Part shown: one piece after another, positions 8,436 through 18,201 of the stretch
Layout: each line of letters begins with the position of its first letter
How positions within the stretch are numbered: position 1 is the first letter of the stretch
NCBI GenBank assembly: GCA_963842065.1
Contig: CAWJEW010000008.1
Span: forward strand, 124,001-188,000
Direction of reading: 5' to 3'
DNA length: 64,000 bases
DNA from: CAITWD01 sp963842065
GTDB lineage: Bacteria; Actinomycetota; Thermoleophilia; Miltoncostaeales; Miltoncostaeaceae
Translations under genes and position numbers: made by a program
The notes under the pieces: model-generated
The model's input: only the letters and a program-made list of their open reading frames with translations
The model's database searches: none
Told to the model about the DNA's origin: nothing

Positions 8436-9949
8436 CCACACGCGGATGGGTGGCACTGGTCGGCGCCGGGCCCGGTGATCCCGGTCTGGTGACCGTGCGC
8501 GGCCGCGAACTTCTCGAGGCCGCCGATGCCGTCGTCATCGACCGGCTCGGAACCGAGGCCCTCGTCGCGCTCTGCCGTCCCGATGCGCGTGTCATCGATG
8601 CCGGCAAGGCGCCGGGTCGTCAGGCACTGACCCAGCAGGAGACCAACCAGACGCTCGTGGCGCTGGCGCGCGAGGGCCTCGGCGTCGTGCGCCTGAAAGG
8701 TGGCGACCCGTTCGTGTTCGGCCGGGGCGGCGAGGAGGCGATTGCGCTGCGCGCGGCGGGTATCCCCGTGGAGATCGTCCCCGGCATCACGAGCGCGATC
8801 GCCGCGCCGGGTGCGGCGGGCATTCCGGTGACCCACCGTGCGGTGGCGACGTCGTTCACCGTCGTGACCGGGCATGAGGATCCCACCAAGCACAGCGAGC
8901 AGACCGACTGGCAGGCGCTCGCGCACACGCCCGGGACGCTCGTGATCATGATGGGCATGGGGCGCCTCGCGGCGATCGCCAAGGCGCTGATCGCCGGCGG
9001 CAGGCCTGCCGATCAGCCCGCGGCCGCCGTCCAGTGGGGTACGACCCCGCGCCAGCGGCAGGTCGTCGCCACCCTCGGCGGGCTCGCCGACGCGGTCGGG
9101 CGCGCGGGTCTGGGCAACCCCGCCGTGGTGATCGTGGGTGACGTCGCAGGGCTCGCCGCGCAGATCGACTGGCGTGCCTCGCGACCGCTGAGCGGCCGTT
9201 CGGTCGTCGTCACGCGGGCGCGGGCACAGGCGAGCGAGTTGACCCGCCTGCTCGCGCAGCTCGGTGCCGAGGTGATCGAGCTGCCGGTCATCCGCATCGC
9301 TCCGCTTGCGGATCCGCCCAACCTTGCGAAGGTGATGGACCGGATCTCCGACTACCGCATGATCGTCGTCACGAGCGTCAACGGGGTTGATGCCCTGTTT
9401 GCGCGGCTGGCCGAGCACGGACTCGATGCACGGGCGATCGACCGCGGCGCGCGGGTGGTCGCGATTGGCCCGGCGACCACCGAGCGCTTGGCCGCACACG
9501 GCATCCGCGCCGATCTGGTCCCGGAGCAGTTCGTGGCAGAGGGCATCCTCGCCGCGCTCAGCGACACGGCGCTCGCGGGCGTGCGGACGCTCGTCGCCCG
9601 CGCCCGCGGCGCGCGCGCGACGCTGGTCGACGGCCTCGCGGCGGCAGGGGCGGCGGTCGACGAGCTCGAGCTCTACGAGGCGCTCGCCGAGACGCCCGCG
9701 CCGGAGCAGATCGCACGCGCGCTCGCGGCCGATTACGTGACGTTCACCGCGTCGTCGACGGTGTCACGGTTCATCGAGCTGGTCGGATCCGAGCGGGCGG
9801 TCGGGTTCGCCGGCCGGACCGTCTCGATCGGCCCCGTCACGAGCCACACGATGCGCGCCGCGGGCATCCCGGTTCACGCCGAGGCCGATCCGCACACCGT
9901 GCCGGGGCTTGTCGACGCTCTGCTCGCCGATGCCGGGCAGGAGCGGTGA
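8432..9949 (+). CDS. cobA-hemD: Uroporphyrinogen-III C-methyltransferase / uroporphyrinogen-III synthase fusion
   Basis: A 505-residue two-domain protein. Residues 1-250 are a SUMT: LVGAGPGDPGLVTVRG, VRLKGGDPFVFGRGGEE, EIVPGITSAIAAPGAAGIP and VVTGHEDP. Residues 255-505 are a HemD domain (VVVTRARAQASELTRLL, VTSVNGVDALF, YVTFTASSTVSRF). It cyclises hydroxymethylbilane to uroporphyrinogen III and also methylates it to precorrin-2, so it stands at the heme/siroheme branch. The ATG overlaps the hemC stop. The TGA is shared with the SAM hydrolase GTG. Confidence 0.93.
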   Translation: MTTRGWVALVGAGPGDPGLVTVRGRELLEAADAVVIDRLGTEALVALCRPDARVIDAGKAPGRQALTQQETNQTLVALAREGLGVVRLKGGDPFVFGRGGEEAIALRAAGIPVEIVPGITSAIAAPGAAGIPVTHRAVATSFTVVTGHEDPTKHSEQTDWQALAHTPGTLVIMMGMGRLAAIAKALIAGGRPADQPAAAVQWGTTPRQRQVVATLGGLADAVGRAGLGNPAVVIVGDVAGLAAQIDWRASRPLSGRSVVVTRARAQASELTRLLAQLGAEVIELPVIRIAPLADPPNLAKVMDRISDYRMIVVTSVNGVDALFARLAEHGLDARAIDRGARVVAIGPATTERLAAHGIRADLVPEQFVAEGILAALSDTALAGVRTLVARARGARATLVDGLAAAGAAVDELELYEALAETPAPEQIARALAADYVTFTASSTVSRFIELVGSERAVGFAGRTVSIGPVTSHTMRAAGIPVHAEADPHTVPGLVDALLADAGQER

Positions 9950-10749
9950 GCCCGCCGGTCGTCACCCTGCTGACCGATTACGGTCCGCACAGCGAGCACG
10001 TCGGTGCGCTGCACACGGTGCTGGTGGCGGCGGACCCGGGCATCGTGCGCGTCGATCTCGCCCACGACATCCGCCTGGGGGACATCCGCTTCGGTTCCGT
10101 CGTCCTCGAGCGGCTGGCCGTGCGGCTGCCTGAGGCCGTGCACCTTGCCGTCGTCGATCCGGGCGTCGGATCGACGCGTCGCGCACTCGCCGTTCGGCTG
10201 GCCACCGGCGGGGCGCTCGTCGGACCGGACAACGGCCTGCTTGGACCGGCGGCGGTCGCACTCGGCGCGGTTGCCGCCGTCGCGCTGCCGGCCCATTCCG
10301 GGGCGGCGACGACCTTCGACGGGCGCGACGTGTTCGCCCCCGCGGCAGCGCGGCTCGCGCTCGGCGAAGCACTCGAACGGCTCGGGACGTCGGTCGAACC
10401 GGCGGACATCGCGATGCTCGCGATCCCCGCTCCGGAGGTCTCACCGGGGCGTATTGCCGCCGAGATCCTTGGATGCGACCGGTTCGGCAACGTGCAGCTC
10501 GCGGCGCGCGCCGAGCACGCGCAGGCGGCCGGCATCCGAATCGGAGTGGCCGTCGAGGTGAGCGGGCCAGGGGGGCGCCGCGCCGCGGTCGTTGCCAAGT
10601 CCTTCGGCGAGGTCGCGCGTGGCGCGCTGGCGGTCTACATCGACAGCCACGGGTATCTGGCCGTCGCCGAGAATTGCGGCAACGCGGCGGCGCAACTCGG
10701 CGCTGGCGGCGTGCTCGCCGTCGTGATGACGCCCGCCCGCGCGCCGTAG
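9946..10749 (+). CDS. S-adenosyl-L-methionine hydrolase (adenosine-forming), DUF62/SAM_adeno_trans
   Basis: A 267-residue DUF62 protein: VVTLLTDYG at the N-terminus, LAVVDPGVGS, LVGPDNGLL and FDGRDVFAPAAARL; the C-terminal domain has DRFGNVQL. Enzymes of this family hydrolyse SAM to adenosine and methionine with an activated water. The GTG overlaps the cobA-hemD stop (GTGA), so it is translated with the SAM-consuming uroporphyrinogen methyltransferase, suggesting local SAM control or chlorin/corrin-linked use. It ends at a strong bidirectional hairpin. Confidence 0.88.
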   Translation: MSPPVVTLLTDYGPHSEHVGALHTVLVAADPGIVRVDLAHDIRLGDIRFGSVVLERLAVRLPEAVHLAVVDPGVGSTRRALAVRLATGGALVGPDNGLLGPAAVALGAVAAVALPAHSGAATTFDGRDVFAPAAARLALGEALERLGTSVEPADIAMLAIPAPEVSPGRIAAEILGCDRFGNVQLAARAEHAQAAGIRIGVAVEVSGPGGRRAAVVAKSFGEVARGALAVYIDSHGYLAVAENCGNAAAQLGAGGVLAVVMTPARAP

Positions 10750-10780
10750 GACCCGTCGACGGGTCCTATGGCGCGCGGGC
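10735..10780. terminator. Bidirectional hairpin between convergent genes
   Basis: A nested inverted repeat: an outer 11-bp stem (10735-10745 with 10770-10780) encloses a perfect 20-bp palindrome (10748-10767, AGGACCCGTC half). There is no U-tract. It overlaps the 3' end of the SAM hydrolase gene and lies 20 nt from the stop of the convergent small membrane protein, so it can serve both. Confidence 0.7.
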
Positions 10781-10799
10781 GGGGGTCCGCCGGCGGGTA

Positions 10800-11162
10800 C
10801 TACGCGATGACCTGCTTTTTGATCGCGTCGAACTCGTCCTGGGTGATCGCACCCTGGTCGAGCAGTTGCTTGGCTTGGGCGATCTGATCGGCCGGCGCGT
10901 GCCCGGTTGCGATTCGGAGTCGATCCGCATCCTCGAGCTGCGTCTTGACGGCGCGATCGGCCATGCCTTCTCCGCGCACGATGAGGTAGATCAGCACCCC
11001 CAAGAAGGGGAGGATAATCAGCAAGATGATCCATCCGGCCTTTCCCGCGCCGGACACGTCCTTGCTGCGAAAGAGATCAAAGACGACGTGGAAGAAGATG
11101 ATGATCCACACCACGAAGGCAAAAACGACCAGCATCTCCCAGAGAAAATGCCAAAAGCTCAT
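10800..11162 (-). CDS. Small membrane protein: PLD-nuclease-like N-terminal + SHOCT domain
   Basis: 120 residues. Two membrane segments (about 7-28 and 38-60), the second in GWIILLIILPFLGVLIYL, match the PLDc_N family. A linker follows and then a C-terminal SHOCT motif (QIAQAKQLLDQGAITQDEF followed by KKQVIA). The ATG at 11160-11162 has a strong GGGGAGGA site 8 nt upstream; longer versions add an unlikely basic extension. Function unknown; such proteins are abundant in Actinomycetota and are often linked to envelope stress. Confidence 0.8.
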   Translation of the reverse strand: MSFWHFLWEMLVVFAFVVWIIIFFHVVFDLFRSKDVSGAGKAGWIILLIILPFLGVLIYLIVRGEGMADRAVKTQLEDADRLRIATGHAPADQIAQAKQLLDQGAITQDEFDAIKKQVIA

Positions 11163-11315
11163 GCGGGTCCTCCCCGATTGAAAAGAGCACGTGTAACGTG
11201 AAGTGCGCCCAGGGAACTCGGGGCACGACGTCGATCGAACGACAGCATACCCACATCGCATGGACCGCCCGCCGCGATTCTCGCGGTGTGTCAACGGGGC
11301 CGGCTGCAATTTGGG

Positions 11316-12227
11316 CTATGGAGTTGCGGAGCCCGACGGTTTCGCTTCTCGACGGAAGATCAGCCGGTTCGACGACGGGTCGGTGAGCGTGACCTCGAAT
11401 GGCGTTTCGCCGCTCGGTAGGCCCGCGTGGCGGGCGCGTTCACGCACGTCATCGAGCGCCGACTGGTCCGGTACCGCGAACGTGACGTTCTCCAGATGCG
11501 CCATGGTCTCGGGTGCGGGCGGCGCGCCGCGGGACGACCACGTGTTCGCACCGACGTGGTGGTGGTAGCCCCCGGCCGCGAGAAACACCGCCTGTCGTCC
11601 GACGCTCGTCATCAGCTCGAAGCCGACGATATCGCGCAGGAACGCGACAGTGCTGTCGATATCGGCAACCTGCAGGTGGACGTGCCCCATGACCGTGCCC
11701 GTCGGGACACGGGCACTCGCGCTGTTGATCGCCAGCGTGTCGAGCTCCCCGAAGAGATCGTTAATGTCCAGGCTCGCCGTCGTCATCAGCTGCACCTGCC
11801 CCTCCCAGGTACTCCGCGGGCGGTCCCAGTAGATCTCGATGCCGTGTCCGTCGGGATCGGTCAGGTAGATCGCCTCGCTGACGAAGTGGTCTGCCGCACC
11901 GACCAGTGGCAGCTGCTGCTGGGCGGCGTGTGCGAGCCAGCGGGCGAGATCGACTCGCTCGGGCACGCGCAGGGCGAAGTGATACAGCCCGGTGTGATGC
12001 CCCCCGAACGGCTGGACGCCGGGGCGCTCGACCAATTCCAGGATCACTGCGCCGCCGATAGGGGCCAGACCCAGCACCCCGTGCTCATCCAGCGCGTGCG
12101 CGACGAGGCCGAACCAGCGGTCGTACCAGGCCAGCGATCGTTCGAGGTCTCGCACCCCGACGCGCACGGAGGCGACATGGGTCGTGTCGGGCAGCGCGTG
12201 CGCGGGCGCGCCGGCGGTTGAGCTCAT
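11316..12227 (-). CDS. VOC-fold ring-cleavage dioxygenase-like protein (CatE type)
   Basis: 303 residues with two VOC/glyoxalase modules. Module 1 starts VASVRVGVRDLERSLAWY and contains HHTGLYHFALRVP and IYLTDPDGHGIEIY; module 2 starts GHVHLQVADIDSTVAFL, with YHHHVGANTW and a C-terminal LTDPSSNRLIF. Two metal-site His (GHVH, YHHH) and an acidic ligand fit extradiol catechol 2,3-dioxygenases of the Bacillus CatE type. The substrate cannot be read from sequence. Single gene, ATG start. Confidence 0.8.
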   Translation of the reverse strand: MSSTAGAPAHALPDTTHVASVRVGVRDLERSLAWYDRWFGLVAHALDEHGVLGLAPIGGAVILELVERPGVQPFGGHHTGLYHFALRVPERVDLARWLAHAAQQQLPLVGAADHFVSEAIYLTDPDGHGIEIYWDRPRSTWEGQVQLMTTASLDINDLFGELDTLAINSASARVPTGTVMGHVHLQVADIDSTVAFLRDIVGFELMTSVGRQAVFLAAGGYHHHVGANTWSSRGAPPAPETMAHLENVTFAVPDQSALDDVRERARHAGLPSGETPFEVTLTDPSSNRLIFRREAKPSGSATP

Positions 12228-12354
12228 GGGGCGATGTGTCCTCGGGGTGTGCGCAGCGTTCTGAGATCGAAGATAGCCCGAGATGCGCTTCCCGCGCCCC
12301 CGATCGGTCGCGGCTACCGCGGTGTCTCACCACGGTGACACGTACCGCGTCGAT

Positions 12355-12985
12355 CTACCAGCTGCCGACGGCGACCTGAAGCACAAGCTCGGTGAGCGCG
12401 ACGGTCATCCACGTGACGGTGCTGAGGACGAGGGGCCGGTAGCCGGCACGGCGCATTTGGCCGAGCCGCGTGCTCAGTCCGATGCCGGCAAACGCCATTG
12501 TGATCAGCACGATGGCGAGGTTGGGGAGTGCAGCGTGCCGGGAGACCGGCGCGAGCCCGACGTTTTCGAGCACCGCGGCGGCGATGAACGAGACCAGAAA
12601 CCATGGGATCACCGTGTGCCAGCGCACCGTGCGGTCAGGGTCGCGGCGTCGGGCGATGACCCCGAGCGCGGCGACGACCGGAATGATCATCGTGGTACGC
12701 GGGAGCTTGACGATGACCGAGTGCACGCCCGCAACGTGCCCATAGGCGTAGCCCGTCGCGACGACCGATGAAGTGTCGTTGTCCGCCGTGCCTGCCCGCA
12801 GCCCAAAGCCGCTCTGGCTGGGCCCCAGCAGGTGGCCAATCGGGGAATCAGCGGGACGGCGATCAGGTTGAACACGAGGATGGTCGACATGGCGTAGGCG
12901 ATATCGACCTCGGATGCCTCGATCACCTCCGAGACGGCGGCGATCGCCGACGCGCCGCAGGTGCCGGCGAAGATCCACTCATCCC
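12355..12985 (-). pseudogene. YeiH/UPF0324 putative sulfate exporter, truncated and frameshifted
   Basis: Two frames together give the C-terminal half of a YeiH-family membrane protein: CGASAIAAVSEVIEA and MSTILVFNLIAVPLIP in one frame (about 12985-12830), then GFGLRAGTADNDTSSVVATG and KLPRTTMIIPVVAALG in another (about 12830-12355). A single frame change near 12828 separates them. The N-terminal half of the usual ~340 residues is missing; upstream sequence is unrelated. The 12228-12354 gap before it holds nothing recognised. Confidence 0.7.
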
Positions 12986-13187
12986 AGCCCCCGGCACGCG
13001 CATGAACATTTCCAGGTCCGCAGAGTGCCCGGCGGGACCGTTGATCCACCGTTCGGGTCGGGAGTCGATCGCTGCGCACCTGGCCGAGGTGCGTTGCCGA
13101 TTTGCCGCACATCCCGTCATGCGCATCTGTGCCTCGGCACGAACGACAGACGCATTCACGTTCGGCGCTGCCCGCTCTGGCTGGCGG

Positions 13188-13634
13188 CTACGAGCAGGTC
13201 GATGTCGTGATCGTCCGCTTTGCGCTGGCAGTCGACTGGGTGCTCGCGCCCCAGCCGGAATCGGTGAGCGTCGTCGTGACGGCAAACCAATAGCTGGTGC
13301 CGCCCGCCGTACCGGTCAGCGAGGCGGTCGTATATGGCGAGGTGCCGGTTCCGAGCGACGTCCATGGTCCGGTCGCAGATGAGGTCGAGTCGTAGACGGT
13401 GTAGCTCGCGGCGCCGGTCTCCGCGGTCCACGTCACGGTAACCTTCGTGCCCGTCGCGCACGCCGACGTGACGCCGGTCGGCACCGGCGTGGCGGCCGGC
13501 GTCTGGGCCTGGGCGTTGCTCCCGGCGGCAAGCGACACGGTCCACGCCGTCGCGGCGGCGATGCCGACGGTGCCGATCAGTGCCACGACGATCGCGAGCG
13601 CGCCGACCTTGCGTGTGAGGTGGGGGCGCTTCAC
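13188..13634 (-). CDS. Secreted protein with fibronectin-III-like domain; shares export module with neighbours
   Basis: 148 residues, GTG start. A basic N-terminus and a hydrophobic segment (about 9-30) form a signal peptide or anchor, ending in TAWTVSLAAGSNAQAQTP. The rest is Thr/Ser-rich and reads as one FN3-like domain (VTVTWTAETGAASYTVYDS, SYWFAVTTT), with two Cys, at ACATG and at the C-terminus. The AxWxV-x4-GS-x2-Q stretch after the hydrophobic segment recurs in the two proteins at 13669 and 16630. Likely an extracytoplasmic surface protein of unknown role. Confidence 0.7.
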   Translation of the reverse strand: MKRPHLTRKVGALAIVVALIGTVGIAAATAWTVSLAAGSNAQAQTPAATPVPTGVTSACATGTKVTVTWTAETGAASYTVYDSTSSATGPWTSLGTGTSPYTTASLTGTAGGTSYWFAVTTTLTDSGWGASTQSTASAKRTITTSTCS

Positions 13635-13668
13635 GATGCCTGCATCTTCTCGTCGTGGGATCCGGCCA

Positions 13669-14328
13669 TTAGGCGGTCCAGGCGTCGGTTGCGGGACTGG
13701 TCGTCGCGGTCCCCGACCCGGCTGTCGCGGTGACGGCCGTAAACGACGGCATCGCGAAGTAGGTGCTCTTGCAACCGGTGGGCGCCGACGTCCCCATCGT
13801 GACGTCGTTGGTGAACGTCACCGTCAGCGTGGAGTGCGCCCCGACGACCAGCGCCGAGGTGAGCGTGTGGGGGTTCGTTCCGGTCGCGTAGCGCCAGGCG
13901 ACGGTCCCCTGCGCCGCGGTGCAGTTGGTGTTCGTCGTCGTCAGCGACGAGTTGGTGTAGCCCGTCGCGTAGGTCGTGCTGGACGGGATGCTTACGGCCG
14001 TGATCGTGACCGGCGCGGCACTCGTGTTCGTGATCGTCACGACCGCGTCGCCGAACGCGCCGGGGTACACGAGGTTCACCGGCGACGGCGACGCCGTCGC
14101 CGTGATCGTCAGGCTGGCGATGCTCGCGGCCTGGCTCTGGCCGCTGGACCCCGCGTGGACCCCGACGGCCCAGTTCGTGGCCCCGAACGCCACGCCGGCG
14201 ACCAGCAGGACGCCCACGAGCGTTGCGGCAACCCGCCACGCGCGCATCCGGCGTGCACGGAGATACCCCTGATACCAGGGGTGTTCCTGTCGTGACTTTC
14301 GCAGACGAAAGGGGGGTGACATCGGCAT
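13669..14328 (-). CDS. Exported protein, member 1 of a three-copy local family
   Basis: 219 residues, ATG start; no family recognised. A cytoplasmic start (MPMSPPFRLRKSRQEHPWY) and basic stretch precede one hydrophobic segment (about 31-50). Then come GATNWAVGVHAGSSGQSQ, YPGAFGDAVVTITN, TYATGYTNSSL, LTVTFTNDVTMGTSAPTGC, YFAMPSF and a PATDAWTA C-terminus. Two or three Cys and beta-rich Thr/Ser/Val composition suggest an extracellular beta-sandwich. The same motifs, in the same order, recur in proteins at 16630-17303 and 19565-20227. Its position beside a PucR-type regulator suggests shared control, an inference. Confidence 0.72.
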   Translation of the reverse strand: MPMSPPFRLRKSRQEHPWYQGYLRARRMRAWRVAATLVGVLLVAGVAFGATNWAVGVHAGSSGQSQAASIASLTITATASPSPVNLVYPGAFGDAVVTITNTSAAPVTITAVSIPSSTTYATGYTNSSLTTTNTNCTAAQGTVAWRYATGTNPHTLTSALVVGAHSTLTVTFTNDVTMGTSAPTGCKSTYFAMPSFTAVTATAGSGTATTSPATDAWTA

Positions 14329-14638
14329 TGGTCGGGAGAAACCTTCGGTACGTCGCGAACGACCGTCGTGCTCCAGGCCCAGGGGCGGTGCCGGAGCTGG
14401 GCGGCATTGGGGGGACCGCTCATCTCAGGTATCGGCATCAGAAGTTCGTTCTTGAGCCATCAATCCCTGCAAAATAGTGCTTTTTTACGACTACCTCACA
14501 TTCTGCGGTCGGGATTATCCGTGCTGCGCCGAAGCATCGTCACGCGGCCTGACGTGGACCGGGCGGATCCCGGCCGGCAGTGATCTTTGTCCCGTTGGCC
14601 AAGGAGCGCGCGCGACGCGGGCCATACCCTGCCTTGGC

Positions 14639-16411
14639 GTGCGTGATGTCCCCGCAATTCGCGAACTCCGCTTCCTTCAGCGCCTTGCCCTGGCGGCCAG
14701 CTCGACCCTTGATGGGGCGGCGCTGGTGAACCTGGTGATCGCCGAGACCACCGAAGCGACCGAGACCGATGTCTGCTCGGTCTACCTCCTGGCGGCCGAC
14801 GGCGACCATCTCGTGCTCGCCGCGACCAATGGGCTCTCGCAGGATGGCGTCGGTCGCGTCCGGCTGCGGGTGGGTGAGGGTGTCACCGGCTGGGCGGCCG
14901 AGGCGCGCGAGCCGGTCGTGGTTCCGGACGTTCGGGTCGAGCCGCGGTTCCGTTGGCTGCCGGAGGTCGACCAGGAGCGCTATGTGTCGATGTGCTCCGT
15001 GCCGATCATCTCGGGTGACCGGCTCGTCGGCGTGCGTGAACGTCCAGACGGACCACCCGCGCGAATTCGGGGAGGGCGATGTCGGGCTGCTGTCGGCGAT
15101 CGCCGCGCACGTCGCCGGCGCGCTTGAGCGCACCGAGCTGCAAGGGCGGCTGGAGAGCCACATCGCGGAGTTGCACCGGTCCGAGGAGATTCATAAGCGG
15201 TTCACGGATCTTGCGCTCGCGGGTGCCGGACTCGATGCGATCTGCGCGGTCGTCGCGGCGCACGCCGGCGCCCCTGCCGCCGTGTTCGACGACGACGGCG
15301 AGCGCCTCTGCGCAAGCCCGGGCACCGGGCTCCCCGAACGGCTGGCGGGGATCGCCGCACCCGCCACCCGCGGTGATGGGCTGTCCCTCGTGCCGATCCG
15401 GGCAGGACAGGACACGCTCGGCTGGCTGGCCGTCGGACCCGGTGAGAGTGCCGACCCGCACGGCCGCCGCCTGGCCATCGAGCATGGGGCGACCGTGCTC
15501 GCACTCGACCTCGTACGCGAACGTGCCGCGGCCGAAGCCGAGCGCCGGCTGCGGGCCGATTTGTTGGACGAACTGCTTGCGGTGCGCGCCGGCACGACCG
15601 ACTCGTCGCGGCTCGCGCGGAAGGCCTCGCGTCTGGGCCTGCGTATCCGTGGCCGCGTCTGGGCGGTGGTCATCGCACCCGATGATCCCGAAGGGGCGCG
15701 GGCCGTCGCGACAGACCCCGTCGCCCGCCGCGTCAGTCGCACGCTCGGCGACGCCATCGACGTGCCGGGCGGCCAGGTCGTTGCACGCGGGACCACCTTC
15801 GTGCTGCTCGTTCCGGGCGACGCGGATTTACCGCGCGTCGAGCACATCGCGCGCGCCGCAACGGATGCCGCGCAGGCACGGACTGGCGGGTACGGGTTTT
15901 CGGCCGGCATCGGCAGCGGACCCGGCGGGTCCTGGCGAGCTTCGGCGGTTGGTCTCGGAAGCCGAGCGGGCGCTCACCCTCGTGCAGCAGGGGCACCGTC
16001 GCAGCGAGGTATTGGCGTACGCACGTCTGGGGGTCGATCGCCTCCTGCTCGAGATCGCCGACAACGAGTGCCTCGGGACGTATGTCGACGAGTGGCTGGG
16101 AGATCTGATCACCCATGACGAGCGCGGTCCTGCGGCGGCCCCGCTCGTCGAGACGCTCGAGGCGGTCGTCGCTGACGGCTGGAACCTGCGCGCGGCCGCG
16201 CGGCGCCTCAACCTCCACACGAACACGCTCCACTACCGGCTCGGGCGCGTTCAGGACGTCTCCGGGAGAGATCTGGATGACCCGACGATCCGTCTCGCGC
16301 TCGCGGTCGCCCTCCGGGCGTATCTGCTGTTCGAGGCGCTGCGGGGTTCCGACTCTCCGCCCAGACAGTGCAGAGGAGGGGCTGCCGCCGCGGTCCGTCG
16401 CCGAAGGGTAG
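14639..16411 (+). pseudogene. GAF-domain regulator with PucR-type C-terminal helix-turn-helix, two frameshifts
   Basis: Three consecutive frames form one protein. Frame 1 (GTG 14639 to about 15045): a GAF domain (LQRLALAASSTLDGAALVNL, VYLLAADGDHLVLAATNGLS, GEGVTGWAAEAREPVVVPDV). Frame 2 (about 15045-15930): GAF end (GEGDVGLLSAIAAHVAGALE), linker and a middle domain. Frame 3 (about 15930-16340): LGVDRLLLEIADN and the PucR/CdaR HTH (GWNLRAAARRLNLHTNTLHY followed by RLGRVQDVSG). Two single-base frame changes are needed. Downstream, one frame stops at 16411 and another runs on to 16689. A TACCCT box 9 nt before the GTG suggests leaderless transcription. It may be decayed, or carry consensus errors in a functional gene. 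Confidence 0.72.
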
Positions 16412-16629
16412 TCCGCGAGTCGGTCGCGTTCTGCTATCGGCCGCCCGCGGGCCCGCACGCACTCCCGGGGACGGCCCGGCTCATCTGGCGCGTACGCGGG
16501 CGAGTCGGTGGGCACCGGGGAGGCACGTGCCCAGGGGCGGCCCGAAGGCCCGCCCCGTGCCGTGCATCGGCGTACGCCGGGCTGCAGGCTCCGGGGCTGA
16601 CCCCCCCGGAACACACGCTTATCGGACCA
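16412..16629. other. Intergenic, no feature seen
   Basis: GC-rich 218-bp stretch between the regulator and the convergent exported-protein remnant. No coding homology, hairpin with U-tract or promoter is evident. Confidence 0.4.
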
Positions 16630-17303
16630 TTAGCTGGTCCAGGCGTCGGTCGTCGGGCTCGTGGTCGCCGTCGAGCCAGCGGTCTCTGAGGCGGTCACCC
16701 CAGTGAGTGATGGCATGGAGAAGTACGCTGCTTCACATGCTGCCGGCGCCGCCGCCGTCATGCTGGCGTCGTTCGTGAACGTCACCGTGAGGCTGGAGTT
16801 GGCACCGATGACGAGCGCGGTGGTCAGCGTGTGCGGGTTCGATCTGCCCGTCGAGTAGTTCCAGATGACGTCAGACTGGTCGCTCCGCGGTCGACGTGCG
16901 TCGGAAATTACTCCGGTGAGGTTGGACGCGGTATAGCCCGTCGCATACGTCGGCTGGACGGCAGGCTCAGGGCTGTCAGGGTCACCGCCACGGAGTTGGG
17001 TTGGTGATCGTCGCGACGACGTCGCCGTTGCCGCCCGGGAAGAGCAGGTTAGACGCCGCCGGAAGGCGACGGCGGCGATCGTGACGTTTGCGATCGTGCC
17101 CGACTGGGCCTCGCCGCTCGAGCCGCTGTTCAGGCTCACGGTCCAGTTCGTGGCTGCGAATGCCACCGCCGCGGTCAGCACCGTGCCGGTGACGACGGAC
17201 GCGACCCGCACCGCCCGAGGCCGCCGCTTGCGCAGCGTCCTGGTAGTACCAGGGGCTTATCTTCCCTGGCGTTTCGAAAAAACGAGAGGGGTGACTTGGG
17301 CAT
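16630..17303 (-). pseudogene. Exported protein, member 2 of the local family, multiple frameshifts
   Basis: Pieces in two or more frames rebuild the family architecture. The ATG at 17301-17303 gives MPKSPLSFFRNARE followed by PWYYQDA in a shifted frame. Next come FAATNWTVSLNSGSSGEAQ, LLFPGGNGDVVATITN (shifted), PTYATGYTASNLTG, and NPHTLTTALVIGANSSLTVT, then TFTNDASM and EAAYFSMPSLTGV, ending TTDAWTS. About 45% of positions in the final 70 residues match member 1. Several frame changes argue for pseudogenisation, although the protein motifs themselves are well kept. Confidence 0.65.
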
Positions 17304-17339
17304 GGGGGAACCACTTTCCATTCATCGCGTGGTGACAGG

Positions 17340-17760
17340 TGGAGCGTTGGGCGAAGGGGTCAGGCCCGCGGCACGCGGCTGCGGGGACATCCACTTGCAT
17401 GACATATCGGCACCACGGGCTGTCACTTGAGCACGGTGTCGCGCGGGCGAGATCCGCCACACGACGGCGCTCTTCAGGGTGCCGCGCCGGTCGCAAATAA
17501 CGATTGCGACTCGGGACGAAGCGTAAGCGGATGTGCGGCTCCGTGGCGGAGTCTCGGCCTGCCTGTTCGATCGGCGGCACCGCCGGCACCGGACCGCGCC
17601 CGCGCGGCGCCCCGTCCGCACCGGCGCGCAGACCGCATCGCGCGGGCTCAGTGGCCGCGAACACGCCCACGTAGAAGGCGATTGCCGCGTCGGCGTCGGG
17701 GACGAACAGACGTGGGCACACCCGCGGGTAGTTTGTGGGGATGCGGGGCGTCGGGCTCAT
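17340..17760 (-). pseudogene. PhnB/VOC-fold protein remnant, frameshifted
   Basis: The ATG at 17758-17760 opens a frame with a clear VOC/PhnB N-terminus: YPRVCPRLFVPDADAAIAFY then VGVFAATEPA. After about 45 residues the frame loses all similarity, and short plausible pieces appear in other frames (PHIRLRFVPS, MQVDVPAAA). The C-terminal half cannot be rebuilt in one frame. Probably a broken glyoxalase-fold gene. Confidence 0.5.
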
Positions 17761-17839
17761 GCGGGCCTCCATGGCGCGGTGCCGATGAGCCCACCGTAGG
17801 CCGGGGGTCCGATCCGACGCAAGTCCGGCGCGGACGGAC

Positions 17840-18201
17840 CTAGGCCCGTCCGAGGCGGTGCCCGCTCCATTCGCGCACCAGGAGCGCGAGCGCGGAGCTG
17901 TCCTGCGCGCCGTGGCGCATCACGACCCCGAGCTTCGGGTGCGGATGCAGGATCTCGGCGCTGCGCTCGGGATGCTGCGGGCTCGACTGGCCCTCGATGA
18001 AGATCCCGCCGTTGCAGCACGAGCAGATAAAGCGGGCCCGCGCGAACCGCGTGGCGGGAAGGTAGGCAACACACGCGCCGTCGGGCGTGCGGTCCGGAAA
18101 CGCGACATCGCGGCTCGGATCGAACCCGTCCACCCGTGGACGCCTTCGAGATGTGCACGGATTTCCTCGAGCGCTGCGCGACTCGGTCCCTGCTGCCACA
18201 T
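17840..18201 (-). pseudogene. Small protein with Cys pair, one apparent frameshift, function unknown
   Basis: The ATG at 18199-18201 has an excellent AAGGAGG site 8 nt upstream and opens with MWQQGPSRAALEEIRAHLEG. Near 18125 coding character moves to the next frame: VDGFDPSRDVAFPDRTPDG, then ARFICSCCNGGIFIEGQS, then HPKLGVVMRHGAQDS and a C-terminal LALLVREWSGH. The ICSCC could bind metal. About 120 residues if the shift is repaired. I do not recognise a family. The strong ribosome site suggests a real gene with a sequencing slip or a recent mutation. Confidence 0.5.
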
